From Maribacter aquivivus (lineage in GTDB: Bacteria > Bacteroidota > Bacteroidia > Flavobacteriales > Flavobacteriaceae), in the NCBI RefSeq assembly GCF_900142175.1, contig NZ_FQZX01000001.1:1302001-1366000 (forward strand): 64,000 bases of DNA. Reading direction: 5' to 3'. Numbering within the stretch: position 1 is the stretch's first letter; the number at the start of each line of letters is the position of its first letter. A program made the position numbers and the translations under genes. Positions 17,087 through 26,405 of the stretch are shown here, in pieces. Under the pieces are notes generated by a model. That model did no database searches. It had not been told where the DNA came from and saw only the letters and a list, made by a program, of their open reading frames with translations.

Positions 17087-18874
17087 TTAATTTATAGCGT
17101 CTCCCCTTAAGATTCTAAAGTTCTTTCTTGCTTCAGGAAAGTAGTAACTATCTTGATAATTGTAGATGATTTTCTCGTACTGCTCTTTAGCCTTTTGAGG
17201 GTCGTTCAATACTTTCCTATACAATTCGCCCAAAGCATAGTAGGCATCATCTGCTAGAATGCCATTACCATAGAATGTGATGATTTTCTGATAGTTTAAT
17301 TGTGCCTCTTCGTATTTCTTTTGCTTCTCAAATAATTGTGCTTGTTTTAAAAGCGCCTCGTCTTCAATTTTTTCGCCCTTATGGTTTTCCAAAATATCGC
17401 CCAATGCGGTTATTGCTTCGCCGGTTTTATTCTGATAGGCTAAAAAATCTGCCCTTGCATATTTTTTTAGAGCAGTTTGTGTAGAGTCTTCAAGTGAGTT
17501 GTCTGATATTAATAGGCTCAGCTGCATAGCATCGTTAGCAATTAGTTGAGAAGTAGAACTTCGCAGTACCTTTAATTGCGTTAAAGCCCAATCGAAATCT
17601 CCTTTGTAAAAACTAGTTTGTGCTACTTTATAACGGGCATCTTGACCAAGTACATCGTTCTTTAATTTTTGCTGAATTTGTGAGAAGTAGATGAGTGCTT
17701 CGTTAAACTTTTTGTCATACACCAAAATATCGCCTAACGCTAATTTTAAATACGCGGTACCTCTGTCACTTAATGGCAGCTCTAAACTATTCTTCAATAA
17801 TTTTTGTGCAGGTGCGGGATCATTCTTTGTAAATGTTAGAAAATTAGCATAGGCAACTTGAAGTTGTAATGATTGCGTTTTGTAGCCATATTCATCTACT
17901 AAAGCATCGTATTTTTTTTGAATAGCATCTAATTGATTAGTAGAAGCATTTAATAATTCAATATCAATGAGGTTTAACTCGGCATCTAACTGTGTTATTT
18001 TATTACTGGTATTTTCAATGATATAGCTGTAAATATCTTTGGCAACTTCATGTTCTTCATTGTCTAGGGCATCATTGCCTAAATTTTCTAAGCGAGTGGT
18101 AGAGCTGCCGTTCATGCGTTTGAAAATGGCTTTTTCTTGCCTAAACGCACTGCCGTATTGCTTTTGTTGAATGAATAACCAACTTAAAAGTTCGTTCCAA
18201 AGAATATCAGGATTCTTTTGTGCACGCTCTAAAAGTACTTTTTTTAATAGAATGTTGTTTTTGTCCTCAGCATCTTCAGAAACGAAATCATCAATACTTC
18301 TTAGTATGTTAGATTTAGATGTTTTACCGTCAATAACCAGATTTAGGTATGAATTATACATTGCTTCAACATTGCCTTGTTCCCCATAAATTCTAGCAAG
18401 CTGAAAGTTAAAGTTTAATGCAGGATTTAGCTTCATTGATGTTTGAAAGGCTTTTATAGCCATGTCTAAAAGACTGTATTTTTGAAATTGAAGACCTATC
18501 GCATATCCATAATTAGGATTTTTAGAGATGATATCCAACGCTTTATCATAATACGTTTGTGCCATTTCTTCTTTTTCTTGAAGGGCATAATTGTAACCTA
18601 AGTCTATTAATAATGTTGGGTAAGGATTACGGTCATTTAGGCGCTGATTTAAAAAATTTTCAGCTTCTTGGTAACGTTCTAATTGCTGATAGCAAGCAAC
18701 TAAATCCTGAACATATTCTGTTCTTCTAGGGTTTTTTTCTACGAGCTTTTCATAAAAAACAACTGCTTTTTCAAAATCACCATCAGCAAAATATTGCTTT
18801 GCCAAGAAATCATCTTGGGCAAAGGCAAATGTAGATAGTGCTAAATATGTTATTAGGAAAAAGATAAAGCGCAT
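17087..18874 (-). CDS. Secreted tetratricopeptide-repeat protein
   Basis: About 595 aa from the ATG at 18874; a TTG six bases upstream is also possible. The signal peptide ends at TFAFAQ, followed by at least ten TPR-like units (for example YFADGDFEKAVVFYEKL and the C-terminal YYALGELYRKVLNDPQKAKE). It is likely periplasmic and acts as a protein-binding scaffold. Large periplasmic TPR proteins are common in Flavobacteriaceae and their partners are mostly unknown. It stands 76 bp upstream of the DUF4286 gene. Confidence 0.85.
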   Translation of the reverse strand: MRFIFFLITYLALSTFAFAQDDFLAKQYFADGDFEKAVVFYEKLVEKNPRRTEYVQDLVACYQQLERYQEAENFLNQRLNDRNPYPTLLIDLGYNYALQEKEEMAQTYYDKALDIISKNPNYGYAIGLQFQKYSLLDMAIKAFQTSMKLNPALNFNFQLARIYGEQGNVEAMYNSYLNLVIDGKTSKSNILRSIDDFVSEDAEDKNNILLKKVLLERAQKNPDILWNELLSWLFIQQKQYGSAFRQEKAIFKRMNGSSTTRLENLGNDALDNEEHEVAKDIYSYIIENTSNKITQLDAELNLIDIELLNASTNQLDAIQKKYDALVDEYGYKTQSLQLQVAYANFLTFTKNDPAPAQKLLKNSLELPLSDRGTAYLKLALGDILVYDKKFNEALIYFSQIQQKLKNDVLGQDARYKVAQTSFYKGDFDWALTQLKVLRSSTSQLIANDAMQLSLLISDNSLEDSTQTALKKYARADFLAYQNKTGEAITALGDILENHKGEKIEDEALLKQAQLFEKQKKYEEAQLNYQKIITFYGNGILADDAYYALGELYRKVLNDPQKAKEQYEKIIYNYQDSYYFPEARKNFRILRGDAIN

Positions 18875-18990
18875 AATCAAATATACATAGAATGCAGTAA
18901 GTTGTTGTTAAGTAGATGCTAACAAGCACTTGAATTTATGCTATAATAATTTTAATTTTTTAGTGAGCGAATTTTGTAATGACAATATCA

Positions 18991-19317
18991 TTAATGAGAT
19001 ACTACTTTAAGTCCTATGATAGAACCTATTAATGTGGTAATGAAAAGTATACGTAAAAAAGTTGCTGGTTCTTTGAATACGAATATACCAACTAGTACTG
19101 TGCCTACTGCACCAATACCTGTCCATACTGCATATGCGGTACCGATTGGTAATGTTTGTGTCGCTTTCACTAATAGTATCATACTTATGGCAAGTGTGAC
19201 TAAAAAGCCAACATACCACATGTACATTTCGTTGCCAGTGGTTTCTTTTGCTTTACCTAAACAGAAGGCAAAAGCTACTTCAAAAAGACCCGCGATTATT
19301 AATAGTGCCCAATTCAT
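18991..19317 (-). CDS. Small multidrug resistance (SMR) transporter, SugE/Gdx-like
   Basis: 108-aa, four-helix SMR protein. The essential proton/substrate glutamate is E13 (GLFEVAF). The PIGTAYAVWTGIGAVGTV segment matches the SugE/Gdx guanidinium exporter clade more than EmrE. However, the tryptophan usual at position 16 of SugE is phenylalanine here (F16), and the equivalent of the clade serine is present (S45, with a three-residue shift). SMR proteins usually act as dual-topology dimers, and a second subunit is not encoded beside it. Confidence 0.88.
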   Translation of the reverse strand: MNWALLIIAGLFEVAFAFCLGKAKETTGNEMYMWYVGFLVTLAISMILLVKATQTLPIGTAYAVWTGIGAVGTVLVGIFVFKEPATFLRILFITTLIGSIIGLKVVSH

Positions 19318-19361
19318 AATGCAAATATTTAGTTATACTAAAGGTCAATAATCTTTAAAAT

Positions 19362-20204
19362 TTATTCATTGTAATGAAGGTATTTTTTTACTGTGGTGTC
19401 TTCGCAGATAAATGAAAGGTCTTCGTTGTAAATAGCTTGGTAATCAGTATAAACCTGATTGCAGTTGCTTTCGTTATAATGAATTATAATAACAAGTTTT
19501 TCGTCATCTAAAAAACTTTGGGCTCCAGAGGTATCCCACCAGTTTTTTTCATCATTGTATGATTCATAAGTGACACCATCAAAATCCTCTGCATTTTCAA
19601 CGAAGTTCTTAGCCATGCACTTCATGCCTTTTTCATGCACATAATTACAAAGTTCTTGATAGTAGGCAATTCCTTGTTCTTTCGAAACTTCTATACCATA
19701 TGTCTCTCGCGTTTCATCATACAATGCCCAATCCATATTATCAAACTCTACCCAATCAAAACCCAAATCTGCAATTTTATCAATTCGAGCTTTCATGACG
19801 TCGATTATTCCGGTTGTAGTAGTGTTCACAAAATATTCACCTGGCCACTCTGCCCATTGTTCGGTAGTTAAAAAAGGTTGAAGTTCATTAAAATCATCTC
19901 TCCAGTCTTCACCTGTACCAATACTGATATAGGCTGCTATTTGATTGCCGTTGGCTTTTATTTCAGCTATCGATTCTGCAACGTTATCTTCAAACGGATC
20001 AACTAATACATATGCATTTGTTGCATTTAAAGCAATGTAGGCTAATTGGTCTACTTCATAATTTTCAATATATGCATGGTTATAGACTGGTATAGCGCTG
20101 AAATTTTCATTTTCTTCCGTTACCTCTTCCGTATTTGTATAGTCATCTTGGTTACTGCAAGCAAGAAAGACCGATAACATTAAAAGTAGAATGAAATTTT
20201 TCAT
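19362..20204 (-). CDS. GH114-like (endo-alpha-1,4-polygalactosaminidase family) lipoprotein
   Basis: 280-aa lipoprotein. The lipobox is at SVFLAC (C16), followed by an acidic linker and a TIM-barrel core. Core motifs include QIAAYISIGTGEDWR, GFDWVEFDNMDW and MAKNF, typical of the TM1410/GH114-like hydrolases. Some members cleave alpha-1,4-galactosamine polymers in biofilm matrix. Substrate specificity is not shown by the sequence. It is 106 bp downstream of the amidase gene on the same strand. Confidence 0.8.
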   Translation of the reverse strand: MKNFILLLMLSVFLACSNQDDYTNTEEVTEENENFSAIPVYNHAYIENYEVDQLAYIALNATNAYVLVDPFEDNVAESIAEIKANGNQIAAYISIGTGEDWRDDFNELQPFLTTEQWAEWPGEYFVNTTTTGIIDVMKARIDKIADLGFDWVEFDNMDWALYDETRETYGIEVSKEQGIAYYQELCNYVHEKGMKCMAKNFVENAEDFDGVTYESYNDEKNWWDTSGAQSFLDDEKLVIIIHYNESNCNQVYTDYQAIYNEDLSFICEDTTVKKYLHYNE

Positions 20205-20309
20205 AATAAGTATTTAAGGTATAAATTTTATGGGGAATAAAAGACTGTCTGTTTATATACGCCTAAGAATAAGAATTAGCCTATTCGAACCTTAATATGA
20301 AAGTTGATG

Positions 20310-21851
20310 CTATTTTAAATCGGGTGATTTTCTGTGTTTGGTGCCCTGTTCATAAGAATAGGTAAGTCCTATTAAAATAGGCTCGTCATACATTCTGCCC
20401 AGAAACTGGAGTCCTGCAGGTAGATTATTATTTGTAAAACCCATAGGAACGGTAAAAGCTGGCTGCCCCGTATGCGGACTAATAATTTGACTATTGTCTC
20501 CCTTGTATTCTTCTTGAAATTGATCAATAGGTGCTGGTGGATTGTTCCATGATGGATATACAATGGCATCTAGTTGTAAAGAATCCATCATGTTTTCTAT
20601 AGCTTCTCTAAAAGCAATTCTGCGTATATCTGTATAAGCATCTAAACAGGGTATTTCTGAATCTTCCCATCTTCCAGTGTGGGCGGTATTTCTTACTAAC
20701 CTTTCTCTTGCAAAATCAGACTTGCTTCCTACTTCAATAATATCTTCAATGGTTTTTAGTGAATCATTTTTAACATAATCAGATAAAAAAGTCTCGACAT
20801 CTTTGCGAAAAGTGGCACACCATTGGTTTTGTTTTAAGTTTTGAAAATCAGGTACGATAACCGAATCGATTACCGAAGCTCCTAAAGAGTCTAATTGGAG
20901 AAGTGCATTATTAAATAATTGATTTATTTCAGGATGCGGACTGTCATCACTTAAGGTTCTCAGAACACCTATTCTAGAACCGTTAAGGGCATCTTTTTTA
21001 AGGAATTGTGTATAACCTGCTGGTGTCTTCCCTTCTGAATATGCTGTTAGTGGGTCTTTAGGGTCTATGTCTGCAATAACTTCTAAAACTTTAGTTGCAT
21101 CTTCAACAGTTCTGCACATAGGGCCAACTACATCATTCCTCAAATAAAGCGGAACAATTGCGCTTCTACTAACTAAACCTAGGGTGGTTCTAAACCCTAC
21201 TAATGCATTATGAGAAGACGGGCCTCTAATGGAATTTCCGGTATCTGTTCCTAGCCCTATAGTTCCGAAATTAGCAGCGATAGAAGCACCTGTACCACCA
21301 CTAGATCCAGCAGGTACATAATTGGTATTATATGGATTTCTAGTTGTGCCAACTGTTGAACTTTCACTGTGCATTGGGCTAAATGCCCATTCGGCCATGT
21401 TGGATTTTGCAATTATTATAGCACCGGCTTCCACAAGTTTTTCAATAATAAACGCATTTTCTTCAGGTATATAGTTTTGCAGTGCTAGTGAACCGGCAGT
21501 AGTAGGTAAACCTTCTGTATTGATATTGTCTTTAACAATTAGCGGTATGCCGTGTAAAGGTCGTAGAGTGCCTGTTCGTTGGTATTCTTTATCAAGTTCT
21601 TTTGCTATTTTTAGGGCTTGGGGGTTGATCACAGTAATTGCGTTCAAAGTGCTATCAAAATTTTCAATTCTTTCAAGATAGATCTTCACTAGCTGTTCAC
21701 TGTTGAAGGTTTTATCTTGATATGATTTATGTATATCGGAAATGGTTAATTCTTCAATATTTATCTCTTTTTCTTTTATACTTTTTTCATCAGAGCAGCC
21801 AAGAAAAATCATACTCATAATTAATAGACAGCAATTGAATTTGAAATTCAT
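20310..21851 (-). CDS. Amidase-signature lipoprotein amidase
   Basis: 513-aa amidase-signature enzyme with a lipobox at MIFLGC (C19), so it is likely membrane-anchored and extracytoplasmic. Catalytic elements are present: K107 in IVKDN, the serine pair S183-S184 in AGSSGG, and the nucleophile serine S207 in TGNSIRGPSS. Family members hydrolyse amides, including acyl-amide and short peptide substrates. It is not GatA-like, as it carries a lipoprotein signal and no GatB or GatC is nearby. Substrate is unknown. Confidence 0.88.
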   Translation of the reverse strand: MNFKFNCCLLIMSMIFLGCSDEKSIKEKEINIEELTISDIHKSYQDKTFNSEQLVKIYLERIENFDSTLNAITVINPQALKIAKELDKEYQRTGTLRPLHGIPLIVKDNINTEGLPTTAGSLALQNYIPEENAFIIEKLVEAGAIIIAKSNMAEWAFSPMHSESSTVGTTRNPYNTNYVPAGSSGGTGASIAANFGTIGLGTDTGNSIRGPSSHNALVGFRTTLGLVSRSAIVPLYLRNDVVGPMCRTVEDATKVLEVIADIDPKDPLTAYSEGKTPAGYTQFLKKDALNGSRIGVLRTLSDDSPHPEINQLFNNALLQLDSLGASVIDSVIVPDFQNLKQNQWCATFRKDVETFLSDYVKNDSLKTIEDIIEVGSKSDFARERLVRNTAHTGRWEDSEIPCLDAYTDIRRIAFREAIENMMDSLQLDAIVYPSWNNPPAPIDQFQEEYKGDNSQIISPHTGQPAFTVPMGFTNNNLPAGLQFLGRMYDEPILIGLTYSYEQGTKHRKSPDLK

Positions 21852-21996
21852 AATGAAGAAGGTTTTAAGATTTTACCAGTTCATGTTTGAACAGGACGTT
21901 TTACTAAAATAATGAATATAGATGTGGTTATATAGAAGAATTCTTTCATAAAAAGTGGTTTCACGAATTCTTCATTTTTGACCATATCATTTAAAG

Positions 21997-22036
21997 AAAA
22001 CCCTATTTAAATAGCCATTAAATCGCAAAGGGTTTT
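21997..22036 (-). terminator. Weak terminator-like inverted repeat after the LRR gene
   Basis: AAAACCC (21997-22003) and GGGTTTT (22030-22036) form a 7-bp stem with a long 26-nt loop, followed on the minus strand by a T-rich tract. The long loop makes it a weak candidate. Confidence 0.35.
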
Positions 22037-22067
22037 AAATTGACTATAGAATAAAAAAAAGATTGTT

Positions 22068-24815
22068 TTATCTTATCAAGGAGAAGTGCCCAGTAACAAT
22101 TGTACTTCCTTCTTCTTCAACAAACCTATACCAATAATCTGTTGCCGTTAGTCTTCTTCCATTAAAAGTTCCGTTCCAGCTTCCGGTTTCGGCATTGAAC
22201 TGATAAAGTAGTTTCCCGTAGCGGTCATAAATGGTAACTGTTCCCCTAAGAGTGAAGAAATCTTGGTCAACCTCCCAAACATCATTAGTGCCATCTTCAT
22301 TAGGGGTAAAGAAATTAGGGAATTTTAATTTTATCGCTTCATCAGAATTTTCACAGGCTATTAGATCTATAGTAACTTGAAAACTTGATTCAGCAAAACA
22401 AACTTCATTAGTATCATAAATATAGATTGTACTATTTTCTGTTATAGATTCACCAGCTGTCAAAATACTTCCTGCTCCGCCGGGCTGAGTGTAATAGATT
22501 CCGTTGTTTAATTGCGGTAAAATAAATACTCCACATTCTGTGACATCTTCTAATTCGTCAACTGCTAAAACAGGTTCTATAGTCACCGTAAAATTGGATT
22601 GATCTGAGCAATTACCTACACCAGCATAAATATAAATGGTCTGCGTTATGGTAATATTTTCTCCAGCCTGTAATTGAGTGCCTTCGGCATTGGGTTGTGT
22701 ATAGTAGTTGTTGCTTAAATCTAATTCTGGCAACGTAAAACTTCCGCAAACCGTTGTATCTGCTAATTGTTCTGCAGTGGCAGGCAATGTCGTTATCAAA
22801 TTAAACGAAGTCTCGTCAGAACAACCACTAGAATTGACAACGCGAACAGTTATGGTTTGTGTGTTGGGTGTGGTGTTGGTAAAATTGTCGATTAAGGGCA
22901 GGGGATTTCCTGATACATCGTAATAGGAGACTGTCAACCCTGTTTGGCTTCCAATTGTTTGAGATTCCAAGTCGGCAAGATTGATAGGGAAAATGGCAAA
23001 TCCGTCTCCATCCGGATCACAAATACTAATATCTACTATTTCATTGGCGGTAGGTGCATTATTGTTTACTGTAACAGTTATAGGGTTTCGCTCTAGGGTC
23101 AGGTCTGTTACTATGGTGCTTGTAATTTCGCAAGTATACACTCCTGCATCTGTTACACTTAAAGGATCAAGAATTAGATCAGCATCGTTTGCTCCTGATA
23201 TGGGAGAGCCATCTTTAAACCATTGATAAACATTTGCCGTACCACTAACTAGAGTTGATAACGTTACGCTAGAGCCTACGCAATTATCAAAAGTTTCAAT
23301 ATCATTTACGCTGGCTTGGTCATTATAGAAAAACCCAAAAAGTTCTTGGTTGTAATAATCAAATTCATCTTCGAAATCTCCAAATTGAAACCTGTTATTG
23401 TTTATTTGTATGAATTCTCCCTGAATGTCGTCAGTAAGAACAGCTGTGAAATCCGGTACTGGTCCTTCAAATTGATTATGTTGAAAATTAAGTCCTTGCG
23501 CATTGGTCCAGTTAGCAAAATCTGGAGATAGTTGACCGCTGAATTGATTGTGACCTATATTAAATATTTCTAGATTAGTCCAATTGGAATACGTATCTGG
23601 TAGTTCGCCACTAAATTCATTATCACGTATATTTAAATATGTAATATTATTCCAGTTTGAAAAGAGAGGAGATAATTCTCCTGAAAAATTATTATAAGAT
23701 ACTTCGAAATTGGTCATATTAATAAAACTAGCATAGCTTTCAGGAATGAAGCCTGTAAGTTGATTGGATCCCGCTTTAAAGGTTATTAATTGACTCCATT
23801 GTCCAAAATTAGGTGATAGTTCGCCTGATAATTCATTATTGAAAACTTCAAAATTTCTTAGTTGTGTTAGATTGGCAAGTGAAGCCGGAATTGTACCTGT
23901 TAGTTCATTTATATATAGACGTAAACTTTGTAACTCAGTAAGATCTCCGAATGATTCTGGAATACTGTCAGATATATTCGCTGAACTAATGTCCATAAAC
24001 TCTAAGTTACTTAGGTTTCCAAGATTGTCTGGTAGAGTACCATTTAAATCATTTCTACCAATATTTAAAAACCTTAAGCTAGTCATATTGCCTAGTTCAG
24101 GAGGGATAGTCCCCGTAAGTGAATTGCTGAATAAATAGAAAGTTTCAAGATTAACGAGGTTTTCGTACTCAGGATATAAAAAGCCTGTAAGTTGGTTTGA
24201 TCCAAGTTTTAAAGTTATCAATTGAATCATATTAGTCAATTCAATCGGAATTTCTCCTGATAGGTTATTACCTGAAAGTTCTAAAGATTCAAGATTGGTA
24301 AGCGTTGTTATAGAAACCGGTATTTCTCCATCAAAATTGTTGTTGGTAAGGTATAAATTGACAAGGTTAACGAGTTGAGAAATCTCGTCTGGTATTTCTC
24401 CAGATAAATTATTGGCCACTAAATTGAGATAGGAAAGCTCGGTTAAATCAAAGAGACTGGCAGGTAAATTTCCTGTCAGGTTTTCGCCTGCTAAATTAAG
24501 TAGCCTTAAAGATGGGAAATTACCAATTTCATTGGGTATTGTACCTGTTAGATTATTTGCCTCAGTTATTAATTGATTAGGGTTCATGTTAATACTTATC
24601 ACATTGCCGCCAAAGATTGTTATTCCTTTCCAGTCATTCGTTACAGGACCAGAGAAATCCCAATCGTCTGTTGGGTCAGCATCATTCTCGCTAAACCAAT
24701 TTGGACCATCTGTTGCATTATAAAAGGCTAACAACGCTGCTCTTTCTGCCGGAGTAACTTGGGCTTGTGATAAATGACAAAAAGTGAAGGTGATTAATAG
24801 TAAGCAGAATCTCAT
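22068..24815 (-). CDS. Leucine-rich repeat protein with gliding-motility-associated C-terminal domain (T9SS type B)
   Basis: About 915 aa from the ATG at 24815; a TTG at 24848 would add 11 residues. A signal peptide (to CHLSQAQ) is followed by plant-type LRRs of the form LTGTIPxxLxNLTxL (about 35-480), then an Ig-like region with a PKD-like pattern (about 490-590). Two further repeats (about 670-820) have the pattern CGxFxLPxL...YYTQPxxxGxxLxAGExI. The C-terminus (FPNFFTPNEDGTNDVWEV) is the CHU_C/gliding-motility type B sorting domain. It is expected to be exported by T9SS and displayed on the surface, probably for adhesion. No partner genes are nearby. Confidence 0.9.
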   Translation of the reverse strand: MRFCLLLITFTFCHLSQAQVTPAERAALLAFYNATDGPNWFSENDADPTDDWDFSGPVTNDWKGITIFGGNVISINMNPNQLITEANNLTGTIPNEIGNFPSLRLLNLAGENLTGNLPASLFDLTELSYLNLVANNLSGEIPDEISQLVNLVNLYLTNNNFDGEIPVSITTLTNLESLELSGNNLSGEIPIELTNMIQLITLKLGSNQLTGFLYPEYENLVNLETFYLFSNSLTGTIPPELGNMTSLRFLNIGRNDLNGTLPDNLGNLSNLEFMDISSANISDSIPESFGDLTELQSLRLYINELTGTIPASLANLTQLRNFEVFNNELSGELSPNFGQWSQLITFKAGSNQLTGFIPESYASFINMTNFEVSYNNFSGELSPLFSNWNNITYLNIRDNEFSGELPDTYSNWTNLEIFNIGHNQFSGQLSPDFANWTNAQGLNFQHNQFEGPVPDFTAVLTDDIQGEFIQINNNRFQFGDFEDEFDYYNQELFGFFYNDQASVNDIETFDNCVGSSVTLSTLVSGTANVYQWFKDGSPISGANDADLILDPLSVTDAGVYTCEITSTIVTDLTLERNPITVTVNNNAPTANEIVDISICDPDGDGFAIFPINLADLESQTIGSQTGLTVSYYDVSGNPLPLIDNFTNTTPNTQTITVRVVNSSGCSDETSFNLITTLPATAEQLADTTVCGSFTLPELDLSNNYYTQPNAEGTQLQAGENITITQTIYIYAGVGNCSDQSNFTVTIEPVLAVDELEDVTECGVFILPQLNNGIYYTQPGGAGSILTAGESITENSTIYIYDTNEVCFAESSFQVTIDLIACENSDEAIKLKFPNFFTPNEDGTNDVWEVDQDFFTLRGTVTIYDRYGKLLYQFNAETGSWNGTFNGRRLTATDYWYRFVEEEGSTIVTGHFSLIR

Positions 24816-24855
24816 GTAATAGTGGTTGATTTTGTTGTTTGAAAACAACTTTGGT

Positions 24856-24885
24856 CAAGACAATATACAATTTTCACTTGTCTTG
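24856..24885. promoter_or_regulatory. Inverted repeat CAAGACA/TGTCTTG upstream of the LRR gene
   Basis: Perfect 7-bp inverted repeat (24856-24862 and 24879-24885), 41 bp upstream of the chosen start of the T9SS LRR gene. It could be an operator. The evidence is only symmetry and position. Confidence 0.3.
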
Positions 24886-24980
24886 TATATACAGCGGTAT
24901 CTAAATTTAATTGAGATGGACATATATTTGATGAAGGGTAAAATTGAACTTTTCTAAGTTCTAATTATTTACAAAATATA

Positions 24981-25014
24981 AAAGGGGTATTGTATGTGCT
25001 ACAATACCCCTTTT
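24981..25014 (-). terminator. Intrinsic terminator downstream of serS
   Basis: Perfect 14-bp arms AAAGGGGTATTGTA and TACAATACCCCTTT with a 5-nt loop, 40 bp beyond the serS stop on the minus strand and followed by TTTTATATTTTG in that direction. Confidence 0.9.
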
Positions 25015-25053
25015 ATGTGCTTAAATTTATTAGCGATTATTGAATAATCAAGG

Positions 25054-26325
25054 TTAATCAATCATATCAAAACCACAATAAGGTACTAATACATCTGGAA
25101 TTTTAATTCCGTCTGCAGTTTGGTAGTTTTCTAGAATACCAGCTAAAACACGAGGTAATGCTAAAGAGCTTCCATTTAATGTATGAGCTAGTTGATTCTT
25201 TCCGCTTTCATCTTTAAAACGTAGTTTTAGTCTATTAGCCTGGTATGTTTCAAAATTTGAAACAGAGCTAATTTCTAACCATCTGTCTTGTGCAGTTGAG
25301 AACACTTCAAAGTCAAACGTAAGTGCAGCTGTAAAGCCTAAATCACCACCACATAGTCTTAGAATTCGGTATGGCAATTTTAATTCTCGTAGAATATTTT
25401 TTATATGCTCAACCATACCATCTAAGGCATCATATGATTTTGAAGGATGCTCTACACGTACAATTTCAACTTTATCGAATTGGTGTAAGCGGTTTAGACC
25501 ACGTACATGTGCGCCATAACTACCTGCTTCTCTTCTAAAACATGGAGTATACCCCGTATATGTAATAGGAAAATCACTTTCATTTACAATAACATCTCTA
25601 AAAATATTTGTAACCGGAACTTCTGCAGTTGGTATTAAATAAAGATCATCTGCCGTTACATGGTACATTTGACCTTCCTTGTCTGGCAATTGACCTGTGC
25701 CATAACCTGAAAGTTCGTTTACCAAATGCGGAACTTGAATTTCAGTATAACCAGCTTCGGTATTTTTATCTAAGAAATAGGCAATTAAAGCACGTTGTAA
25801 ACGGGCACCTTTACCTTTATACACAGGAAAACCTGCGCCTGCAATTTTAACACCTAATTCAAAATCTATAATATCATATTTCTTCGCCAGCTCCCAATGC
25901 GGTAGGGCACCTTCAACCAATTTAGGAATATCGCCTTCGCTGAATATTTCTTCATTATCTTCTTCAGTCGAACCTTTTTTAACAGAAGCATGCGGTGCAT
26001 TTGGTAATTGGTAAAGTAGTGTTTGTAACTCTTCTTCTGCTAAGTTTAAATCTTCACCTAATTTTTTGGATTCTTCCTTTAGTTTTACCGTTTGTTCTTT
26101 TAAGGAATTTGCTTCTTGAGCTTTTCCTGTTTTGTACAACACACCAATTTCTTTGGAAATTTTATTTGACTCTGCCAAAATGTTGTCCAAACTTGTTTGG
26201 GCAGCACGTCTGTTTTCATCTAATTGAAGCACTTTTTCAATTAAGGGTTGTGCATCAATATTTCTTTTTCCAAGGGCAAGGATAATATCTTCTTGATTAT
26301 CTCTAATGGTCTGTATTTGTAACAT
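25054..26325 (-). CDS. serS: Seryl-tRNA synthetase
   Basis: 423-aa class II synthetase charging tRNA-Ser. The N-terminal antiparallel coiled-coil arm spans about 25-110, with acidic and basic heptad-like repeats. Motif 2 is near FRREAGSYGAHVRGLNRLHQ and motif 3 near NGSSLALPRVLAGILE. Length is normal. It is monocistronic, with a TAnnTTTG-type promoter upstream and a strong terminator downstream. Confidence 0.98.
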   Translation of the reverse strand: MLQIQTIRDNQEDIILALGKRNIDAQPLIEKVLQLDENRRAAQTSLDNILAESNKISKEIGVLYKTGKAQEANSLKEQTVKLKEESKKLGEDLNLAEEELQTLLYQLPNAPHASVKKGSTEEDNEEIFSEGDIPKLVEGALPHWELAKKYDIIDFELGVKIAGAGFPVYKGKGARLQRALIAYFLDKNTEAGYTEIQVPHLVNELSGYGTGQLPDKEGQMYHVTADDLYLIPTAEVPVTNIFRDVIVNESDFPITYTGYTPCFRREAGSYGAHVRGLNRLHQFDKVEIVRVEHPSKSYDALDGMVEHIKNILRELKLPYRILRLCGGDLGFTAALTFDFEVFSTAQDRWLEISSVSNFETYQANRLKLRFKDESGKNQLAHTLNGSSLALPRVLAGILENYQTADGIKIPDVLVPYCGFDMID

Positions 26326-26345
26326 TATTGAATTGTATTTGACTG

Positions 26346-26353
26346 CAAATTTA
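26346..26353 (-). promoter_or_regulatory. Candidate -7 element (TAAATTTG) for serS
   Basis: TAAATTTG on the minus strand, 20 bp before the serS start, matches the Bacteroidota -7 consensus. No -33 TTG at good spacing was seen. Confidence 0.45.
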
Positions 26354-26405
26354 CGTTAATCTTGTTATTTATAAACGGTTCTTTTAAAGACTAAATTGTA
26401 ATTAA

